From Pseudomonas sp. B20(2017) (GTDB taxonomy: Bacteria > Pseudomonadota > Gammaproteobacteria > Pseudomonadales > Pseudomonadaceae): DNA of 64,000 nucleotides. Made by a program: the position numbers and the translations under genes. This document shows, piece after piece, positions 53,000 through 61,928 of this stretch. Numbering within the stretch: the stretch's first letter is position 1; every line of letters starts with the position of its first letter. Location: NCBI RefSeq assembly GCF_002113125.1, contig NZ_NEJP01000015.1:124001-188000 (forward strand), written 5' to 3'. The notes under the pieces were generated by a model that was not told where the DNA came from, did no database searches, and saw only the letters and a list, made by a program, of their open reading frames with translations.

Positions 53000-55183
53000 A
53001 TGTCCTCGACCTCGTTTCGTCAGTCTTTGCGTCGCCTGTGGGCGCTGGATAAATTCAGCTACAGCGTGCGGGTGTTCATCGCCCTGACCGGCAGCATGGC
53101 GCTGTGCTGGTATCAGGATGAAATGGGGCTGCTGATCCCGCTGTTCCTCGGGATTATCGCCAGCGCCCTGGCCGAGACCGACGACAGTTGGCAGGGCCGC
53201 CTCAACGCACTGGCGGTGACGCTGGTGTGTTTCAGTGTTGCGGCGCTGTCCGTCGAACTGCTCTTCCCCTACCCCATCGTGTTCGTCATTGCCCTGGCGC
53301 TGGCCAGTTTCGGCCTGACCATGCTCGGTGCGCTCGGCGAGCGTTACGGCGCGATTGCTTCGGCGACGCTGATTCTTTCCGTCTACACCATGATCGGCGT
53401 GGATCAGCGCGGTGGCGCGGTCACGGATTTCTGGCACGAGCCGATGCTGCTGGTGGCCGGCGCCGCGTGGTACGGCCTGCTGTCGGTGCTGTGGCAGGCG
53501 ATGTTTTCCAACCAGCCGGTGCAGCAGAGCCTGGCGCGACTGTTCCGTGAGCTGGGTTATTACCTGAAGCTGAAAGCCTCGCTGTTCGAGCCGATCCGTC
53601 AGCTGGACGTCGAAGCGCGGCGCCTGGAACTGGCCCAGCAGAACGGCCGAGTGGTAGCGGCGTTGAACAGCGCCAAGGAAATCATCCTGCACCGGGTCGG
53701 CAACGGTCGGCCCGGCTCGAAAGTCAGCCGTTACCTGAAGCTGTACTTCCTGGCGCAAGACATTCACGAACGGGCCAGCTCTTCGCACTACCCTTACAAC
53801 GCCCTGGCCGATGCGTTTTTCCACAGCGATGTCTTGTTCCGCTGCCAGCGTCTGTTGCGCCAGCAAGGAAAGGCCTGCCGGGCGCTGGCCGAATCGATCC
53901 AGATGCGCCAGCCGTTCATCTACGACGCGAGTTTCGCCGAAGCCCTGAGCGACCTGCACGCTTCCCTCGAACACCTGCGCATCCAGAGCAATCCGGCCTG
54001 GCGCGGACTGCTCCGTTCGTTGCGCGCACTGGCGGCCAACCTCGGCACTCTCGACCGTTTGCTCAGCGACGCCAGCAACCCCGACGCCTTGGCGGACGCC
54101 ACCGACAGCAGCCTGCTCGACCGCTCGCCGCGCAACTTCAAGGACGTGTGGATTCGCCTGCGCACGCAGCTGACACCAACCTCGCTGCTGTTCCGCCACG
54201 CCCTGCGTTTGCCGCTGGCGTTGAGCATCGGCTACGGCATGGTGCATCTGATTCACCCGTCGCAAGGCTATTGGATCATCCTCACCACGCTGTTCGTCTG
54301 CCAGCCGAACTACGGCGCCACCCGGCGCAAACTCGGTCAGCGGATTTTCGGCACCGCGATCGGCCTGACGATTGCCTGGGCGCTGTTCGATCTGTTCCCG
54401 AATCCGCTGGTGCAGTCGTGCTTCGCCATCGCCGCTGGCGTGGTGTTCTTTACCAACCGCACTACTCGCTACACCGTGGCTACGGCCGCAATCACGATCA
54501 TGGTGCTGTTCTGCTTCAACCAGGTCGGTGACGGTTACGGGCTGTTTGTGCCGAGGCTGTTCGATACCTTGCTCGGCAGCCTGATCGCGGGGCTGGCGGT
54601 GTTCCTGTTCCTGCCGGACTGGCAAGGTCGGCGCCTGAACAAGGTGCTGGCCAACACCCTCACCTGCAACAGCATCTATTTGCGCCAGATCATGCAGCAA
54701 TACGCCGCCGGCAAAAGCGACGACCTCGCCTATCGCCTGGCCCGACGCAACGCGCACAACGCCGACGCGGCGCTGTCGACTACGCTGGCGAACATGCTGA
54801 TGGAGCCGGGGCATTTCCGCAAAGAAGCCGACGTCGGTTTCCGCTTCCTGGTGCTGTCGCACACCTTGCTGAGCTATCTGTCAGGGCTTGGCGCACACCG
54901 GGAAACCCAGCTGCCGGCCGAGGTGCGCGAACACCTGATCGACGGTGCCGGAGTGAGTCTGGCGGCGAGCATCGATGAAATCGCCCAGGGTCTGGCGAAC
55001 AAACAGCCGATTGCCATTCAGAGCGATGAGGAAGAAGCGCTGGCCAATGAGCTTGAGCAGATGCCGGACGAAATCGACGAAGGCCAGCGACTGGTGCAGA
55101 CACAATTGGCACTGATCTGCCGGCAGCTTGGCCCGCTGCGCACGCTGGCGGCGCATCTGATCAAAGACACCAGCGAGGATTGA
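53000..55183 (+). CDS. yccS: YccS family membrane protein
   Basis: A 727-residue FUSC/YccS-type inner-membrane protein, related to aromatic-acid exporters. Layout is two blocks of about six membrane segments (residues 20-150 and 390-530), each followed by a soluble helical domain. Diagnostic parts are GLLIPLFLGIIASALAETDDSW and the second-block HPSQGYWIILTTLFVCQPNYGATRRKLGQRIFGT. ATG 53000 leads into MSSTSFRQSLRRLWALD. No partner gene is nearby. Export of aromatic compounds or a role in membrane stress is only a family inference. Confidence 0.9.
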   Translation: MSSTSFRQSLRRLWALDKFSYSVRVFIALTGSMALCWYQDEMGLLIPLFLGIIASALAETDDSWQGRLNALAVTLVCFSVAALSVELLFPYPIVFVIALALASFGLTMLGALGERYGAIASATLILSVYTMIGVDQRGGAVTDFWHEPMLLVAGAAWYGLLSVLWQAMFSNQPVQQSLARLFRELGYYLKLKASLFEPIRQLDVEARRLELAQQNGRVVAALNSAKEIILHRVGNGRPGSKVSRYLKLYFLAQDIHERASSSHYPYNALADAFFHSDVLFRCQRLLRQQGKACRALAESIQMRQPFIYDASFAEALSDLHASLEHLRIQSNPAWRGLLRSLRALAANLGTLDRLLSDASNPDALADATDSSLLDRSPRNFKDVWIRLRTQLTPTSLLFRHALRLPLALSIGYGMVHLIHPSQGYWIILTTLFVCQPNYGATRRKLGQRIFGTAIGLTIAWALFDLFPNPLVQSCFAIAAGVVFFTNRTTRYTVATAAITIMVLFCFNQVGDGYGLFVPRLFDTLLGSLIAGLAVFLFLPDWQGRRLNKVLANTLTCNSIYLRQIMQQYAAGKSDDLAYRLARRNAHNADAALSTTLANMLMEPGHFRKEADVGFRFLVLSHTLLSYLSGLGAHRETQLPAEVREHLIDGAGVSLAASIDEIAQGLANKQPIAIQSDEEEALANELEQMPDEIDEGQRLVQTQLALICRQLGPLRTLAAHLIKDTSED

Positions 55184-55200
55184 GGTGGCTGGACAGGCCT

Positions 55201-55292
55201 CTTCGCGGGCAAGCCCGCTCCCACAGGTTGCCCGGTGTATCCAAATTAATGTTTCACACCGGACACTGTGGGAGCGGGCTTGCCCGCGAAGG
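55201..55292. repeat. REP palindrome pair
   Basis: Opposed copies with GGGCAAGCCCGC cores between convergent yccS and the solute-binding gene. Confidence 0.9.
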
Positions 55293-55322
55293 GGCAAGTT
55301 CGAGCACTAAAAATCTTTCAGA

Positions 55323-56060
55323 CTACATTCCATGCTGCCTGAGCAACTTGTCATAGCTGCCATCGGCCTTCATCGATGCAATCGCCTTGTCGAACCCCGC
55401 CACGATCTGTTCGTGCTGCGGGTTCTTCAGGCTGACCAGAATGTGCAGGCTGTTCTCGCTCAGCGGCTTGGGCAGAAACTCCACCGCGTTGCGTACCTTC
55501 GGTGATTCCCGGGCCAGGTAATAGCGGGCGACGTATTCGTCTTCCAGGGTCAGCTTGACCCGATCCGCCGCCAGCATGCGCACGGCCATGGCGAAGTTAT
55601 GCACGGGGACTTTCTGCAATGCGGTGTCGGCATCGAACGGCGCCGAATAGGCGTAGCCGCGCACGACCGCAATCGGATAGGTGTGCAGTTCCTGCAGGTT
55701 GCTGTATTCGATGGGCGCGTCTTTGCGTTTGAGAAAGCGCACTCGATTGAGCAGGTACTCGGCAGAAAACTGCCCGAGCTTCGTGCGCTCGTCGTTGTAC
55801 CAGGCGTTGACCAGCACGTCGTAACGTCCTTCGCCAATCCCCAGCAGCGCTCGCGCCCACGGCACCTGCTCATAACCGCTGGCGTAACCGGCACGGGCCA
55901 GGGCCGTGCTGACGATATCGGTCGCCAGCCCACCGTTAACCAGGGTTTCATCGGTAAAGGGCGGCCAGACGTCGAATACCAGACGCAGTTTTTCCGCTGC
56001 AGCGCTTTGACCCAGCAACAGCAATCCGATCAAAGCAAAGGCTCGATGCAATCGCGGCAT
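55323..56060 (-). CDS. Periplasmic solute-binding protein, amino-acid type
   Basis: A 245-residue SBP_bac_3-like protein. Signal peptide MPRLHRAFALIGLLLLGQSAAA ends at residue 22. The mature sequence begins EKLRLVFDVWPPFT and has the GLATDIVSTALARAGY and YDVLVNAWYNDERT blocks typical of the group. No ABC permease or ATPase gene lies beside it, so it may feed a remote transporter, sense a ligand, or be a stand-alone relative. The ligand is unknown. Confidence 0.85.
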   Translation of the reverse strand: MPRLHRAFALIGLLLLGQSAAAEKLRLVFDVWPPFTDETLVNGGLATDIVSTALARAGYASGYEQVPWARALLGIGEGRYDVLVNAWYNDERTKLGQFSAEYLLNRVRFLKRKDAPIEYSNLQELHTYPIAVVRGYAYSAPFDADTALQKVPVHNFAMAVRMLAADRVKLTLEDEYVARYYLARESPKVRNAVEFLPKPLSENSLHILVSLKNPQHEQIVAGFDKAIASMKADGSYDKLLRQHGM

Positions 56061-56316
56061 GCTTGAAAATCCTTAGCGGGCGGGCCGCCCAGCGTGTTTT
56101 CAGTCAAAACCCCAAGGCCCCTTACCGGCGAATCCCAGGCCCTAACCTTAGCTCATTGAAGCCATTGCACAGTGCTTCCCAGCAGATTACACAAAGTAAG
56201 GCGAGCCGCGATATTGGAATGATGGCATTTTGGCCTTTGTCACAGATTTCTCAGCCATACAGACATATTTCGACGCTGCGCTTAGTATCGGGCGACGTAG
56301 TTCAAGGAATCGGAAG

Positions 56317-56769
56317 ATGACAATCGAGTGGGTCTGCAAACATCACAGCGATCTGGGACTGGAGCAGCTGTACGCCATTTTGAAATTGCGCTCGGAAGTG
56401 TTCGTGGTCGAACAGCGCTGCGCGTATCTGGATCCGGACGGTCAGGATCTGGACGGCGACACCTGCCATTTGATGGGCTGGGACGGTGATCAACTGGTGG
56501 CGTACCTGCGCCTGCTGGACCCGGAATCCCAGGGTGGCGACGTGGTGATCGGCCGCGTGCTGACCGCGCCGGCCGGGCGTGGCAAAGGGTTGGGGCATGA
56601 AATGATGGAACAGGCGCTGAAACAGGCCGAAAAGCGTTGGCCTGAAGTGCCGATCTATCTGTCGGCGCAGGCGCATTTGCAGGGGTATTACGGGCGGTAC
56701 GGGTTTGTGGTGGCGGGTGAGGAATATCTTGAGGATGACATTCCGCATATTGGTATGCGCCGGTCCTGA
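56317..56769 (+). CDS. elaA: ElaA-family GNAT acetyltransferase
   Basis: A 150-residue GNAT protein. The ElaA signature LYAILKLRSEVFVVEQRCAYLDPDGQDLDGDTCHL is intact, and the acetyl-CoA loop is seen as RVLTAPAGRGKGLGHEMM. MTIEWVCKHH at 56317 follows AAGGAATCGGAAG; 29 upstream in-frame codons lack support. A stand-alone gene with an unknown acetylation target. Confidence 0.9.
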   Translation: MTIEWVCKHHSDLGLEQLYAILKLRSEVFVVEQRCAYLDPDGQDLDGDTCHLMGWDGDQLVAYLRLLDPESQGGDVVIGRVLTAPAGRGKGLGHEMMEQALKQAEKRWPEVPIYLSAQAHLQGYYGRYGFVVAGEEYLEDDIPHIGMRRS

Positions 56770-56790
56770 AGGTCTCTTCGTCGGAACGCC

Positions 56791-56857
56791 CTCGCGAGCA
56801 AGCTCGCTCCCACAGGGGGAACACATTTCAATGTGGGAGCGAGCTTGCTCGCGATGG
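56791..56857. repeat. REP palindrome pair
   Basis: Compact pair between convergent elaA and the small HTH gene; only about 20 bases separate the two palindromes. Confidence 0.9.
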
Positions 56858-56880
56858 CGCCAGCTAAAGCACCGCAAGAC

Positions 56881-57177
56881 TCAGGGATACTCGAGAACAG
56901 CCTTGATCTGCCGCAAATGGCGCTCGATCCACCCCCGATCAATCGCCCCCCACTCGCGAATCCGATAGCGCCCCGCATGATTGCGCGCGCCCTCTTCCTG
57001 TTCGAACTCACAGACGATATCCAGATCCGCCAGCGCCGCAATCGTGTCCTGCGCCGTACGCCGGGGCATGCCGGTGACCTCGGTCAACGCCGGCACGCTG
57101 CTGGCCAGGCCGCTGTCGATCAGGTACGCCACGTACAAGCGCCGGTAGAAACTGCTCTTGGTCTTGCTCACGTCCAT
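56881..57177 (-). CDS. Small winged helix-turn-helix protein
   Basis: A 98-residue basic DNA-binding-like protein beginning MDVSKTKSSFYRRLYVAYLIDSGLASSV. The centre, ALTEVTGMPRRTAQDTIAALADLDIVCEFE, fits a winged-helix recognition segment, and the C-terminus has an aromatic WGAIDRGWIERHLRQIKAVL tail. It starts 24 bp after the YgjP-type peptidase gene on the same strand, so co-transcription is likely. Function is inferred from the HTH-like segment only. Confidence 0.78.
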   Translation of the reverse strand: MDVSKTKSSFYRRLYVAYLIDSGLASSVPALTEVTGMPRRTAQDTIAALADLDIVCEFEQEEGARNHAGRYRIREWGAIDRGWIERHLRQIKAVLEYP

Positions 57178-57201
57178 GCATGCGCTCCGTTGTTTGATGT
57201 C

Positions 57202-57693
57202 TTATTGCATGTCCAGCCACGTCAGGTACACCCGCAGATCGAACTCGATCTGGTGATAGCCCGGCAGCATGTGCTCACATAATTTATAGAACGCCTTGTT
57301 GTGGTCCGACTCCTTGAAGTGCGCCAGTTCGTGCACGACGATCATCTTCAAAAACTCAGGCGCGGCCTCCTTGAACAGCGAGACGATGCGAATCTCTTTC
57401 TTGGCCTTGAGCTTGCCGCCCTGCACCCGCGACACCGTGGTGTGCAGGCCAAGGGCGCGGTGGGTCAGGTCGAGGCGGTTGTCGAACAGCACCTTGTCGA
57501 TGGCCGGGGCGTTGCGCAGGTATTCCTGCTTCAAGTCCAGCGCGTAACCGTACAACGCCTTGTCGCTCTGCACATCGTGGCGGCCCGGATAGCGTTGGCT
57601 CAGGTAATCCCCGAGGCGGTTGTCGGCGATCAATTGGCGCACCTGATCCTGCAGATTCGCGGGATAGGCCTGGAGGTATTTCAACGCAGTCAT
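57202..57693 (-). CDS. YgjP-type metallopeptidase (M48/DUF45-like)
   Basis: A 163-residue putative zinc peptidase. The HExxH motif appears in VVHELAHFKESDHNKAFYKLCEHMLPGY near the C-terminus, the canonical DUF45/YgjP pattern with the third ligand in the DHNKAFY stretch. No signal peptide. MTALKYLQAY at 57693 fits the family; 73 further in-frame codons upstream resemble shadow sequence, though no strong ribosome site marks the chosen start. It lies 41 bp from the response-regulator stop. Confidence 0.85.
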   Translation of the reverse strand: MTALKYLQAYPANLQDQVRQLIADNRLGDYLSQRYPGRHDVQSDKALYGYALDLKQEYLRNAPAIDKVLFDNRLDLTHRALGLHTTVSRVQGGKLKAKKEIRIVSLFKEAAPEFLKMIVVHELAHFKESDHNKAFYKLCEHMLPGYHQIEFDLRVYLTWLDMQ

Positions 57694-57734
57694 GGGGCGG
57701 CACGGGTCATGAAAAGGCCGCCAGTGTAGCGAAT

Positions 57735-59858
57735 TCAACCGGGCAACGCGCTCCAGTCGAACGGCTCGGTAAAGCGTGCGGTGTCCTCGGCGACCAACGG
57801 CCGCGCCACCAGAAAGCCTTGCACGTACTGACAACCATGGGCTTGCAGCCACTGGTATTGCTCGACGGTTTCCACGCCTTCGGCAATCACCAGCAAGCCG
57901 TATTCCTTGCACAGGTCGATGACCGTGCGCACCAGCGAAGCGTCGCGGGACGAGTCCGGCAATCGGGCGATCAGGTGGCGATCGAGCTTGAGAGTGTCCA
58001 GTTCCAGATCGCGCAGATGCGCCAGCGAGCAGGCTCCGGAACCGAAATCATCCAGCGCCACCCGCACCCCGAGATTGCGCAGCAGCTTCAGCTGCTTGCG
58101 GGTCTCGTCCGGGTTGATCGTCAGCGCCTCCTCAGTGACTTCCACTTCCATCTGGTGCGGCTGTAAACCATGGCGCTCCAGTACCTGACGCAATTCGGTC
58201 ACCAGATTCGGCATTCCGAACTGGGTGTTGCTCAGGCTCACGCCGATCACCAGATCCTTGGAGAACTCGGCCTCCCACGCCTTACGCTGCCCGGCGCTGC
58301 GATGATAGATCCAGCTGCCGAGGCGGCTGATCAACGTCGCCTCTTCCAGCAACGGCAGGAACAGCCCCGGCGGTACGTCGCCGACACTCGGGTGCTGCCA
58401 ACGTAGTAAGGCCTCGAAACCGCGAATCCGGCCGTCGCCAATTGCAACCTGCGGCTGATAAACCAGATTGAAATCGCGGTTCTCGATGGCGTTGCGCACG
58501 CTCTCTTCCAGCATTAGCCGTGACCGCGCGCGGCCGTTCATTTCATGATCGTAGAAGCGATATTGCTGACGCCCGGCACGCTTGGCTTCGTACATGGCGA
58601 TGTCCGAGGCGCGCATCAAACCGTCGAGGTTGTTGCCGCAATCCGGGTAGGTGGCGATGCCGATACTCGCGCCCAGAGCGATATCGAGGCCTTCGATCTG
58701 CTGACAGATCGACACCCGCTCGATGAGTTTCTCGGCGATCTTCGCCGCTTGCTCGGGGAATTCCAGATCCAGCAGCGCGGTGAACTCGTCGCCGCCCATC
58801 CGCGCCAGAATGTCGAACGGCCGCAGGCACGCTTTCAATTGTTCGGAGACCCAGCGTAACACTCGGTCCCCGGCATCATGGCCGAGGGAATCATTGACCC
58901 TCTTGAAGCCGTCGAGATCGAGGTACATCAGCACCCAACTGCTGTCCGTGCGTTCACCGCGCAGCAGCAGGTTTTCCACAGTCTGGTAGAAGCCACGACG
59001 ATTGAGCAGCCCGGTCAGCGGGTCGGTGACAGCCTGAAATTCCAGCTGCTGATGCAGATGACGCACCACCGACATGTCCAGCACCGTCACCACCATTGCG
59101 TGCTGCTCGCTCGGCAATGCGGCACAAGACAGCGCCACCGGCACCTGCTGACCCGGCGCGGTACGCAGCAAAGCGTCGTGTAAGCGCAACGCCTCGCCGC
59201 GTTTGTAACTGGCATAAAACTCGGAATCGGCCCACAACGGAATGTGCGGTTTCTGCAGGAAATCGAGAAACTCCTGCCCTTCCAGTTCCTTCACCGGCGC
59301 ATTGAGCAACCGGGAAATCGCCGGGTTGGCGAAGCGGATCAAACCATCCTCGCCCAGCACCAGAATGCCTTCGGCGGCGTTATCCAGCACCGAGGCATTG
59401 AAGGCCCGCGCCGATTCCAGATCCTGACTCAAGCGCTGCAACGCACGGCGATTGCGCTGGTGCTCCAGCAACGCCTGCACTTTCGGTTTGAGAATCTGCG
59501 GATCGAAGGGTTTGAACAGGTAATCCACCGCACCGCTGGCATACCCCTTGATCACGGCGTCCTGGGACTGTTCGTTGGCGGTGAGAAAGATGATGGGGGT
59601 CAGGCGCGTGCGCTGGCTGCCGCGCATCAGACGCGCGACTTCAAAACCGTCCATGCCCGGCATCTGCACATCCAGCAGCACCAGATCGACGTCGTGTTCG
59701 AGCAGCAGGCTGAGGGCTTCGAAACCGGAAGCCGCGGTCATCACTTGCCAGTCCTGGCGCTGCAGCAAGGCGCGCATGCTGATCAGATTTTCAGGGTAAT
59801 CATCAACGATCAAAAGGACTGAGCTGCCTTCACCTGGCTGGGGTTGCGCGCATTCCAT
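57735..59858 (-). CDS. Response regulator with PAS, GGDEF and EAL domains
   Basis: A 707-residue cyclic-di-GMP signalling protein. Order: receiver domain (about 15-135) with LLIVDDYPENL, the phospho-acceptor in LVLLDVQMPGMDG and KPFDPQ; a PAS segment (about 165-270); a diguanylate cyclase domain with an intact GGDEF in ARMGGDEFTALL and an inhibitory-site RxxD five residues before it (RPFD); a phosphodiesterase domain with EALLRWQHP, DDFGSG and VIAEGVET. Both enzymatic motifs look complete, so bifunctional or switched activity is possible. MECAQPQPGEG at 59858 is chosen over 22 upstream codons. The partner kinase is not in the window. Confidence 0.92.
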   Translation of the reverse strand: MECAQPQPGEGSSVLLIVDDYPENLISMRALLQRQDWQVMTAASGFEALSLLLEHDVDLVLLDVQMPGMDGFEVARLMRGSQRTRLTPIIFLTANEQSQDAVIKGYASGAVDYLFKPFDPQILKPKVQALLEHQRNRRALQRLSQDLESARAFNASVLDNAAEGILVLGEDGLIRFANPAISRLLNAPVKELEGQEFLDFLQKPHIPLWADSEFYASYKRGEALRLHDALLRTAPGQQVPVALSCAALPSEQHAMVVTVLDMSVVRHLHQQLEFQAVTDPLTGLLNRRGFYQTVENLLLRGERTDSSWVLMYLDLDGFKRVNDSLGHDAGDRVLRWVSEQLKACLRPFDILARMGGDEFTALLDLEFPEQAAKIAEKLIERVSICQQIEGLDIALGASIGIATYPDCGNNLDGLMRASDIAMYEAKRAGRQQYRFYDHEMNGRARSRLMLEESVRNAIENRDFNLVYQPQVAIGDGRIRGFEALLRWQHPSVGDVPPGLFLPLLEEATLISRLGSWIYHRSAGQRKAWEAEFSKDLVIGVSLSNTQFGMPNLVTELRQVLERHGLQPHQMEVEVTEEALTINPDETRKQLKLLRNLGVRVALDDFGSGACSLAHLRDLELDTLKLDRHLIARLPDSSRDASLVRTVIDLCKEYGLLVIAEGVETVEQYQWLQAHGCQYVQGFLVARPLVAEDTARFTEPFDWSALPG

Positions 59859-60208
59859 GCTGCTTCTCTTGTCGGGACATCTTGTGTCGGGGCGTCTCGG
59901 ATCAGTGTTCCGGCGTTTTCTCATGAAAACCGTACAGTCGCTGAGCGTTCACTCTAGTCCGGGATCTGTAAAAGCAATAGCTGTCATCCAGCCATCATTT
60001 AACCAAACCGATAGGCAGCCGACTAACGGTCACCGCTGAAGCCCTCGAAAACCGGGAAACATGGCATTTCGACAGGTTGTTGACGCCAATCATCCGCCAG
60101 ACGGCCGTTAACAAAAAATCCCACTACGCTTATAAAGGCCGCCCCCAAGAACCGCGGGCTAGAGCATCTGGCACGCGCGTACAACTGCAACAGAGTGGAA
60201 GAACCGAC
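59859..60208. other. 350-bp gap before the PL7 gene
   Basis: No coding frame or recognisable element. Divergent promoters for the response regulator and the PL7 gene should be here; none could be placed with confidence. Confidence 0.45.
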
Positions 60209-60877
60209 ATGATCGACCTCGCAACCTGGAACCTCAGCGTTCCCGTTGGCAGCCCGCCCTACACCGTTGAAACCTCGAAACTGGTGAACGGCTTCAAGGA
60301 TCAGTACTTCCATTCCGACACCGGCACCCTGTTCTTCTGGTCCCCGGTGACCGGCTCGAAAACCGAAAACGCCATCTATCCCCGCACCGAGCTACGCGAA
60401 ACTTACAGCAACGGCACCCTGCGCAACTGGTACTACCCGGACGCCGACAACCTGCTGCGCGCGACCCTCTCGGTCAACAAGGTGCCCAGCTCGGGCAAGA
60501 TCGTCATCGGCCAGATTCACGCCTATAAAAGCCAGAAGCCGATGCTCAAGCTTGAGTACCAGTACAAAGACAAAACCGAGACCGGCAACCTGGTGATCAA
60601 GCTGCGCACCCATCCGGATCAGGACGAAAGCCGCGTCATCACCCTCGCCACCGGGATCAAACTCAATCGCGAGTTCAACTACCTCATTCACCTGAGCCCC
60701 GGCGGCGCACTGGGTGTGAGTGCGGCCGGGTATCAGTGGGATTCGCAGATCAGTGCGACGTGGCGCAACAAACCGCTGTATTTCAAGGCGGGCGTGTATG
60801 TGCAGGACAACACTGGATACACGAGTGAAGGTGGGCAGGTGACGTTCAGCAAGCTGGATATCGATCACGATAAATAG
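60209..60877 (+). CDS. PL7-type alginate lyase-like protein
   Basis: A 222-residue polysaccharide lyase family 7 protein, one jelly-roll domain. The three PL7 catalytic-region strands are seen: RTELRE, QIHAYK and YFKAGVYVQ. There is no signal peptide: it begins MIDLATWNLSVPVG, and upstream in-frame codons do not supply one. GGAAG precedes ATG 60209. The size and leaderless start match some Pseudomonas PL7 lyases. Alginate or another uronic-acid polymer is the probable substrate, but its export route is unclear. Confidence 0.88.
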   Translation: MIDLATWNLSVPVGSPPYTVETSKLVNGFKDQYFHSDTGTLFFWSPVTGSKTENAIYPRTELRETYSNGTLRNWYYPDADNLLRATLSVNKVPSSGKIVIGQIHAYKSQKPMLKLEYQYKDKTETGNLVIKLRTHPDQDESRVITLATGIKLNREFNYLIHLSPGGALGVSAAGYQWDSQISATWRNKPLYFKAGVYVQDNTGYTSEGGQVTFSKLDIDHDK

Positions 60878-61241
60878 CAGCAGCGCGACCGTTTAAGGCT
60901 GCTGTTTAAAGGCAGTGCGCGTAACGTCCCGAAGCCTACAACGGCTTGCGTCGCTGCCTACCGGTACGCCAGAATCCGCCGGCTTGTGCGCCTGGAGGGC
61001 CATCGGTAACTTGATTCGGGTCACTGATTCGCAGTGATCGGGTTTAGTAGCCCGAGGGTTCGCGAGGCGTATTTGCACTCCAGAAAGTGAGATATATCGA
61101 TATCTGCGCTTGATGGTAGCTGTACGCAGGGCGCTTTCGGGCGCGCCGGTTCGCGTCTCCCCGGTCTACTAACCTGCGTTCAGCTGCCACCCCATCGTTT
61201 AGTAGCGATCCGGTGTCGGCTCCATTTCCCGGAGACGAAAC
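60878..61241 (+). promoter_or_regulatory. Structured leader of the DUF6124 gene
   Basis: A 364-bp non-coding region. Elements: a hairpin TCACTG-ATTCG-CAGTGA at 61021-61037; TTTAGTAG at 61043-61050; CTACTAA at 61166-61172; and a second TTTAGTAG at 61198-61205, just before the GGAGACGAAAC ribosome site. The central CTACTAA can pair with either TTAGTAG flank, but not both at once. Confidence 0.6.
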
Positions 61242-61601
61242 ATGATTCAATCGACACCTCATCCGCCGGTCACAGACCCGGCCTCCCCCTACGATCCCCT
61301 CGACCCCAAAAAACTCAACGAAGCCGCCGAACGCGCCCTCGATCACTACCTCTGCCCCGGCGCCCGCATCATGGCCACGGTCAACGAACCCGACCGCATG
61401 TACTTCGCCAATCCCGCCTACAACACCGAATCCCTGCTGGCCAACGCCAGCGAAACCCTTGGCTCCGCCAGCGAAATGCTCAACAACTTCGCCGCCTCCC
61501 TCACCTCCGCCGACCGCAAAACCGCGATAGGCATTGCGCAGTTGGTAATGCTTGGAGAACTGGCGGTGAATCAGGCGCTGGATCACGTCGAGCCGAAATA
61601 A
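61242..61601 (+). CDS. DUF6124 family protein
   Basis: A 119-residue small protein of a Pseudomonas-type family. It has a proline-rich N-terminus, then DPKKLNEAAERALDHYLCPG and SLLANASETLGSASEMLNNFAASLTSADRKTAIGIAQLVMLGELAVNQALDHV, mostly predicted helical. No signal or membrane segment. GGAGACGAAAC precedes ATG 61242. The 5' leader contains pairing elements described separately. Function is unknown; such genes often occur in several copies in one genome. Confidence 0.85.
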   Translation: MIQSTPHPPVTDPASPYDPLDPKKLNEAAERALDHYLCPGARIMATVNEPDRMYFANPAYNTESLLANASETLGSASEMLNNFAASLTSADRKTAIGIAQLVMLGELAVNQALDHVEPK

Positions 61602-61928
61602 TAAGTGCAAAAGGGGCGAACTCGTTGAGTCGCCCCCTTCATTACGCTCAGCCATTTCTCCGAGCACCCAGGCCAAAACCTTAAATCCTTCAACATTAAA
61701 AACTGCCACATCCCTCTTCGATCAAGAATCAATCGAAATCATCCTACAAACAAAAAACTATAAATAACTGTCAACTATGACAGTTGCTACCATCTCGCAG
61801 AAGCCAAATCATGGGCTCACGATTAATAGAAAGCCAAATATAGGGACTCGGGACTATTTATCAGCTGAATTTGTACACCCAACCACCGTTATCGCCCTCA
61901 CATACCAACCCCAGTGGACTATTCAACC
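61602..61928. other. 327-bp gap: terminator then AT-rich sequence
   Basis: The first 40 bases hold the DUF6124 terminator hairpin. From about 61660 the composition turns AT-rich, quite unlike the rest of the window. No supported coding frame in the gap. Confidence 0.6.
61611..61639 (+). terminator. Probable terminator of the DUF6124 gene
   Basis: GGGGCG / CGCCCC outer stem and ACTC / GAGT inner stem with a GTT loop and one bulged A, then CTTCATT. The T-run is weak. Confidence 0.65.

Noticed and set aside
52961..54862. 633-codon open frame antisense to yccS
   Set aside because: Low-complexity Gln/Arg/His-rich shadow; yccS has clear family sequence and membrane topology.
56230..56316. N-terminal extension of the ElaA homologue
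   Set aside because: The AAGGAATCGGAAG element directly precedes ATG 56317, and the extension is not conserved ElaA sequence.
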